From Scylla paramamosain (lineage: Eukaryota > Arthropoda > Malacostraca > Decapoda > Portunidae), in assembly GCF_035594125.1 (NCBI RefSeq), contig NC_087168.1, forward strand, positions 12,889,650-12,953,649: a stretch of 64,000 bases of DNA, in the 5' to 3' direction. Below the pieces are notes generated by a model that saw nothing but the letters and a program-made list of their open reading frames with translations, did no database searches and was not told where the DNA came from. This document shows, one piece after another, positions 57,201 through 64,000 of the stretch. Each line of letters starts with the position of its first letter. Position 1 is the stretch's first letter. The translations under genes and the position numbers were made by a program.

Positions 57201-60071
57201 CTAAGCTCGTACTGTCCCATCTCTATAAATGTTTTTATCCAACATTTCCTTAAAGTCATGAATATTTGTAGCACACACCACTTCCACTTTCAGTCCATTC
57301 CATGCCTCTATGCTTCTATGAGGGAAACTAAACTTCTTTATGTCCCTTCGGCAGGTGGTTACTTTTAGTTTTCTTCCATGTCCTCTTGTTTCTCTTTCGT
57401 TCATTATAAAGAGATGTTCCCTATCTAGCTTTTCCATCCCACTCAGCAATCTGTACAATTCAATCAAGTCACCTCTCTCTCATCTCTTTTCCAAGGTTGG
57501 GAGTTGCATTCTAGCTAGATGCTCCTCATATGACAAATCTTGCAATTCTGTTATCATCTTTGTTGCTGCTCTCTGTATTCCTTCCAATTTTCTTATGTGC
57601 TTTTTTTCATGACCAAATTACCGCTGCGTATTCCAATCTTGGATGTATCATTGTGGTAATTATTTTCCTCATCATTTTTATATCCAGATAAGCAAAGGCA
57701 ACTCTTATGTTTCTTAGTAGGCTGAGAGTTTCACCTGTTATCTTGTTAATATGTTTTTCTGGTGATAAATTCTCTGAGAAAATCACTCCCAGATCTTTTT
57801 CTCTTGTTGTCTTATTTATTGTTTCATTTCCCATCTTATAGTTATAGCTACACCTTCTGTTACTTTTTCCAAATTCCATCTTTTTACACTTACCAGAGTT
57901 AAATTCCATTTGCCATCTGTTGCTCCACTCCCACATCTTGTCTACATCTCTTTGTAATTCTTCACAATCTTCCGTTCCCTTTGCATCATCAGCAAAAAGA
58001 CTCACATAGCTGGATACATTCTCCACCATATCATTTATATACACCACAAACATTATTGGCACCAACACTGACCCTTGGGGGACCCCACTTAATACTGGGC
58101 TCCACACTGATGTCTGGTCCCTAATTACTGTTCGCATCTCTCTGTTTTTAAGGAAATCGTCCATCCATTTCAGCATTTTTTCCATTTACACCACCTATCT
58201 TTTCCAGCTTCCGCAGCAGTCTATTATGCGGCACTTTATCAAAAGCTTTTCTTAAATCTAGATAAATACAGTCTGCCCAACCATCTCTCTCCTGTATGAT
58301 ATCAATCACTCTTGAATAATAGCATAATAAATTAGTGACGCAAGACCTCCCTTTTCCTAAAGCCAAATTGACAAGTTGTGAGAATGTCCTTATGTTTCAA
58401 AAACTTGGTCCATTTGTTCTTTATTATCCTTTCACATATTTTTGCAACCACACTTGTCAGCGAAACCAGTCTATAATTTAGTGGGTCTTGTGTGTCTCCT
58501 CCTTTAAATATGGGTACGATGTTTCCCCTTTTCCAATCCTGTGGAACTATTCCTTCATTAATAGAGGTACATATAATGGTATGTAATTTACCACTAAGCT
58601 GGTTACTGCATTCTCTTATTACCCATCCCGACACTCTATCCGGTCCTGTGGCCTTTCTCACTTCTAACGTTTTGATGATTTCATCAACTTCCTGTTTTGT
58701 TACTTGAAATTCCTCTATTTTTTCATTTTCAGGTGTGCACAATGGCCTTATAAATTCCTTTTCCTTTGTAAAAACTTCCTTAAAGCTCTTATTCATCACT
58801 TTTGCCATCTCTTTCGGGTCTTCATAAACCATTCCATCTACCATTAGCTTTCCTATACTCACTTTGCTTTTCAGTTTACCATTCACATATCTATAGAAGA
58901 GTTTTGGCTCATGTTTATACCTGTCTATTATATCTTTTTCAAACTGTTTTTGTTCATCCCTCAGGATCTTCACGTAATCATTCCTTGCTTGTTTGTAATT
59001 ATTCCACAGGTTAATTCTTTTACTTTTCCTCCATTTTTTCCATGTATCCTCTTTCGTCCTTCTTGCTGCTTCACATCTTTTATCAAACCACTCTTTTTTT
59101 ACCAGCTATTACTCTCTGCTTTTTAGGCGCAAACTTTTTTTCACCTTCTTTATATATTTTAAGAAATTCATCCCACTTCTCTTGGACCCCTGTAGCCTTA
59201 TGAAATCTATCCCATCTTTCCTCTTGAAAAAACTTCCTCATGTTATCAAAGTCTGCTTTACAGTAGTCTAATCTCTCAGCATGGTGTTCTTCATTCCTTC
59301 GATTCTCTATTTCCTCATTTATATTGAATTCTATGGTAGCATGGTCACTTTTGGCTAACGGACACACTATGTGAACATTCTCAATTCCTTCTGGTTCCTT
59401 ACTAAATAATAGATCTAGTCTTGATGTTTCTCCATCTTTTCTAAATCCTGTATCTCCCTTTTATCCATTGAGTTAATGTATTATCCATTGCCAGCTGTAA
59501 TAATTTATTTCCTCCAAGATGGTTCTGTTCCCTCCGTGTACCACTGTTCCCAACACACCTCCTTACAGTTAAAGTCTCTCATCATGATCAATTTATCACC
59601 ACTTAGCACTTTTTCTGTCCAGTTCACTGTGACTTTTATCATTATTTCATACTCTTCATTTGACCAGGCATTGGTTTTTGGTGGTACTTACATCACTATG
59701 TATTGCCTTTTTTTGCCTTGTGTATTTTCCACTCCATTGCCATATTCTATTTCAACCACCTTTAAGTTTTTCTTAACTAGAAACATCACTCCTCCTCCTT
59801 TCTTATATGCTCTACTTCTTTTCCATAAATTGTATTGATTTTGCCCAATGTTCTTTACCTCTAACTTATCATATAATTTTATTTCTGTGAGACCCATTAT
59901 ATCTGGACTTTTCTCATTTAAATAAACATTTAATTCCCTTAATCTCGAGATGAGTCCATTAATGTTTGTATAAGCTACCTTCAAAATGCCCTTTTTTTTC
60001 CTTAGCTTGTTTCCCTGTTCTCCCTCCTGTTCAGGTACCACTTTCTCACTTTCATGTTCAACACCCTCCAA
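57201..60071 (-). pseudogene. LINE-A copy 5 ORF2 (endonuclease + reverse transcriptase), frameshifted
   Basis: The start is taken at 60071, overlapping ORF1. The endonuclease shows T-N-I-N-G, an L-T-E-I block and K-S-D-H (59350); D-F-N is kept but its Gly is Arg. The reverse transcriptase shows R-K-A-T-G-P-D-R, G-V-P-Q-G-S-V-L and an intact F-A-D-D. Two single-base slips are visible in A-runs, at about 58340 (G-F-R-K then G-R-S-C-V-T-N) and about 58180; at least one more lies in the endonuclease (59370-59690). The C-terminal piece is at 57467-57201. Few changes separate it from an open ORF, so it is young but inactive as read. Confidence 0.8.
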
Positions 60072-61006
60072 TAGAATATCTCCTTCTGCTCTTCCGATCT
60101 CTCCTCGTTTTTTGCCTTTACTTCCTCCCTCATTTTAATTAGCTCTTTTCTTTCCTTTTCATTTAAGTCTCTTCTCAGCCATATGTTTTTTGTTACCTCA
60201 TCTTTAGCTAATCTCCAGGTCCCTGTCAGAGCCTCCTCAGCTTCCTTCTGAGATTTAAATTTTATTCTTATGGGTCTGTGCCCTTCACCTGTAAATTTCC
60301 CAAATCTGTGGTATTCTTCCACTTCATCAGCCAGACATCTTCCCTCCTCTTGTACTTTTCCCACCACTTTGTTTACGATCTCTTTCAGCTCTTTCGCTCT
60401 TACTGCTTTGTTGATTTCCTTAATCCCAAAGACAATTATACATTTCTTTTTGTCAACTGTCTCTCTTGCAAGAGACTTATTTTTCCTGATAACATTTACC
60501 ACCTTTTGCATTATTTTGGCCCCATTTAATTGTTCTTCTATTATTTTCTCAAAGTTTAATGTCTCTCCTTGTATGATCTCTTTCTCACGCATTTGTTTCT
60601 CCAACTTATCTACTTTCCTCTCAAACTTTACCTTATCTCCTTCTTGGAGCTTTTTCCATGCATCTTGCCTTTCACTTAATTGCACTACAGTTTTGGCACT
60701 TCCTTCCATTTTCCTACTGCATTCCTTAATTTCTATCTCCAGAGCGTCGCACCGATATCTTAGCTCTATGTTTTTGGCTCTCAATCCCTTCAGTTCTTTA
60801 ATTTGGTTTATCTGGGTCTCTTCCATAGCTCTGAATCTCTCCATCAGTTTTTCCATGTCACTTTCCAGGGCCAACACTCTTCTTTGCCGTAGTTTTGTGC
60901 TAACCTCACTGTCACCGGCACAAAACCCCAAGAAGTTGTTTTCTCCCACTGCCAACTCATTGCTCGGCGTAAACAAAACCACTTTCAACTCTACTTTTAG
61001 AATCAC
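60002..61006 (-). CDS. LINE-A ORF1 protein (RNA-binding/coiled-coil)
   Basis: An intact 334-residue frame. Residues about 45-180 are rich in E, K, L and R in heptad-like order and look like a coiled coil, the trimerising part of LINE ORF1 proteins. The C-terminal third holds I-R-I-K-F-K-S-Q-K-E-A and N-I-W-L-R-R-D-L, which looks like an RNA-binding fold; no CCHC knuckle is present. Its start is the first Met after the 5' leader. The 3' end overlaps ORF2 by about 70 nt. Part of it recurs at the 5' ends of LINE-A copies 1 and 4, which supports the assignment. Confidence 0.75.
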   Translation of the reverse strand: MILKVELKVVLFTPSNELAVGENNFLGFCAGDSEVSTKLRQRRVLALESDMEKLMERFRAMEETQINQIKELKGLRAKNIELRYRCDALEIEIKECSRKMEGSAKTVVQLSERQDAWKKLQEGDKVKFERKVDKLEKQMREKEIIQGETLNFEKIIEEQLNGAKIMQKVVNVIRKNKSLARETVDKKKCIIVFGIKEINKAVRAKELKEIVNKVVGKVQEEGRCLADEVEEYHRFGKFTGEGHRPIRIKFKSQKEAEEALTGTWRLAKDEVTKNIWLRRDLNEKERKELIKMREEVKAKNEERSEEQKEIFYWRVLNMKVRKWYLNRRENRETS

Positions 61007-61131
61007 CTCTTCCTTTTTCCTATTTCATTATGGAGACAGAAACAGTACTGCTTCAAACTCCTTATACCACAACTGGCTTATCTTGGTGATTGCAGAGCTG
61101 TTACCCATGCATCCTTCCAGCTTGGCTGCTC

Positions 61132-62249
<1,118 letters not shown>

Positions 62250-62285
<36 letters not shown>
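62250..62285. repeat. (CA)n before exon 18
   Basis: 36 bp of CA ending 30 bp before exon 18, in the same relation as at exon 17. Confidence 0.95.
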
Positions 62286-62286
<1 letters not shown>

Positions 62287-62315
62287 GCAGATCATCATCA
62301 TATTTGCTTCACTAG

Positions 62316-62426
62316 AGTGTCGGCCTGGGGAGTGGCAGTGTGCAGACTTGTATTGTATCCCTGAATATCAGCGTTGTGACAGAGTTTGGCAGTGCCCTGA
62401 CTTCTCAGACGAACTAAACTGCCCAG
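62316..62426 (+). CDS. LDLa exon 18 (copy 2 of a duplicated exon)
   Basis: The protein is identical to exon 17. The three base differences (gaa/gag, agg/aga, gat/gac) are all silent. The 31 bp before the exon and the first 52 bp after it also match exon 17, and both copies follow a (CA)n tract. Phase 1-1 is kept, so inclusion would add a second identical module. Recent duplication with selection, gene conversion, or an assembly collapse or expansion are the options; the unique flanks further out argue for a true duplication. Confidence 0.9.
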
Positions 62427-62916
62427 GTGTGTTGATTGTAATGCCACAGACTTATCACAGCTTCACTCTTCCCACTTAAGAAATGTGTCTGTCTCTTATA
62501 GTTTTCTTCCCCTATATTCTCTCTCTCTCTCTCTCTCTCTGGTGAAATTTTGTTTCCATTTATCTATTTATTTTTTTTTTAATGCAATGGATTATCACAC
62601 ATTGTGATTTTTTATTGAGGAGATTTGAACTGTAACTCATAATAACTGCAGTAAAGATAAAATTAATTTGATCCTAGAATGATTGGTGGTGCTAAGTATT
62701 TGGAATGCTTTCTGCTGATAGCTAGTAGGATACAGAAGAAAGTTCATAATAGAATGAGACATGATGAAGTATAATGAAAATCTGAGTTGGATCTCATATG
62801 ATGCAAGGAATGGTGTTAATGACTCATAGTAAAATAATAGCACTCATTTGAATGTAATGAACCTTTATATGTGGAAGGAAAAGAGAGAGAAAAGAGATAT
62901 TGCATAAGTATAATAG

Positions 62917-63140
62917 TATTGAGGAAGCAAAATATTACTGATTCTGGTTCATGTCCTGGTCAAGATGGGGAGTGGTGGCAGTGCCAAGATGGATGCATTA
63001 TCAGCACCAAGCAGCGGTGTGATGGCCACCCTGATTGCTATGATGGCTCGGATGAATTCTTCTGCCATAATAGAAACCCCATGAGTCACTGGGTAAAACA
63101 CAGGTCCCACCTGGACAGAAAAACATATGTACATCCTTAG
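62917..63140 (+). CDS. LDLa exon 19, possible alternative terminal exon
   Basis: The frame carries six cysteines and an LDLa core (RCDGHPDC, YDGSDEFFC). Cys1-Cys2 spacing is long (nine residues) and Cys2-Cys3 is short (Q-D-G). The start is chosen at the only nearby AG that gives phase 1 (tataatag); its pyrimidine tract is poor, so the border is uncertain. No phase-1 donor with a good match follows Cys6. The frame instead runs 24 codons past Cys6 to a TAG at 63138, with two AATAAA signals about 400 bp on. It could end a shorter isoform, or be a decaying exon. N-I-T upstream of Cys1 is a possible sequon. Confidence 0.5.
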
Positions 63141-64000
63141 AAAGCTATCTTGAGGTATTTTTACAGATGGCAAGAACCTGTTGTGCCTGTAGCAGTTTTC
63201 ACAGCAGAGAATTAATAATATTACAGCCACTTTTCAAGAGTTATGGCATTGTAGTTATTGCCAAATACTGCCACAAATGAAATGGCTTTACTATATTTAA
63301 AGCTAAATTATACTCATCAACCAATAATCATCATATATTACTTAAGTGTTACTTCTTATAAATGTTTCATAATGTGGACTATTTAATATTTTTATAACAA
63401 AATTTCTCATGAATATATCAATTGTTTGTATTGTTTGTTTGCTTGTTCAGTTTTTGAGATTTCTATTTTTGTTTTTTTGTATTTTCCTCAATTTCAGTTT
63501 TTGGTTTTTAGTACTTTCTTCTGATGAAAAATGGTGAATAAAAATGGAAGAAAATTGTGCCATTCAAATAAATTTTAAAGTAATTTTTCCATATAGACAA
63601 AAGGGAAAATTGAAAAAGAAAAAAATCTTTGGAGGCTGTAATTAGCTGTCAAATTATTAAGCCAATAGAGCAACATGAAATTGTGAGTTTTCTGTTAATA
63701 AGTAACACTATACATAAGCTGCTATTGAATGTACAGGCAAAATGCTTAGCTTGCACAAGATACTGAAGTTGACTCTAAAATGTATTTTGAAACCTCTCTT
63801 GTCTGTCTTCATATGCATGCTTGATTCATATACATAAATATGCTTAATGTTTAAAATAACTTCTTAACATAACTATGCTATTTACATGACAAATAGACAA
63901 AAAAATGAGAAGATTAAGTTTATATTTCCTATTTTCTTTTTAAAAGCCATGTAGTTAATGCATGGCTCCTCTCTTCTCTTTTATTAAGTAAGCATGATAG
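63141..64000. other. Possible 3' UTR or intron, no gene seen
   Basis: AT-rich, no LDLa exon and no mobile element recognised. It holds the two AATAAA motifs listed separately. Confidence 0.5.
63537..63572 (+). promoter_or_regulatory. Two candidate poly(A) signals
   Basis: AATAAA occurs at 63537-63542 and 63567-63572, about 400 bp after the stop of exon 19, on the gene strand. They could define the 3' end of a transcript ending in exon 19. The region is AT-rich, so chance is possible. Confidence 0.35.

Larger units (their letters stand above)
57147..61133 (-). mobile_element. LINE-A copy 5, nearly full length
   Basis: About 4.0 kb with intact ORF1, a mildly broken ORF2, a short 5' leader (61007-61133) and a 3' tail of ctaggtaaatac units. 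(TG)n lies directly outside both ends (57116-57146 and 61134-61175), in the same orientation. It is the youngest LINE-A copy by frame integrity. Confidence 0.87.

Overview
This looks like nuclear DNA from a decapod crustacean, most likely a brachyuran crab. The evidence is extreme microsatellite density, TTAGG-type telomere-like stretches, crustacean-style LINEs, and small spliced exons with GT-AG borders. I saw no bacterial gene, CRISPR array, rRNA gene or tRNA gene.

The only host gene I can support runs on the + strand from about 10.7 kb to 63.1 kb. It is a string of 19 short exons of about 105-129 bp (the last longer), each encoding one LDL-receptor class A (LDLa) module with six cysteines and usually a C-x-D-x-S-D-E calcium loop. 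Exons 1-18 all start and end in phase 1, so they are interchangeable cassettes; together they give about 678 codons in about 52 kb. No EGF-like, YWTD propeller, Ig or laminin module lies between them. An uninterrupted run this long fits domain II of arthropod perlecan (trol/HSPG2-like) better than an LRP- or vitellogenin-receptor-type protein. The name is an inference, and both ends of the gene may lie outside the window.

Layout. 1-10.7 kb: no gene found; a LINE fragment, dense (GA)n/(CT)n and trinucleotide tracts, an 850-bp palindrome, two decayed tandem arrays and a telomere-like stretch. 10.7-20 kb: LDLa exons 1-5 among microsatellites and a four-copy MITE family. 20-24.8 kb: a large intron. 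24.8-39.3 kb: exons 6-13, with decayed DNA transposons and antisense LINE pieces. 39.6-43 kb: antisense LINE copies. 45-51.3 kb: exons 14-17, a 66-bp minisatellite and a 1-kb TIR element. 51.5-61.1 kb: an almost solid block of antisense LINEs, ending in a nearly full-length copy of about 4 kb. 62.3-63.1 kb: exon 18, a near-exact copy of exon 17, and exon 19, which may be an alternative terminal exon.

The LDLa modules would form a secreted, calcium-binding, disulfide-rich tandem domain. The mobile elements are intronic, and all ten or so LINE pieces of assignable orientation are antisense to the gene. One LINE family sits next to (TG/CA)n tracts at seven of ten element ends, the strongest sign here of an unusual insertion preference. 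I found no clear evidence of a wholly new biological system.
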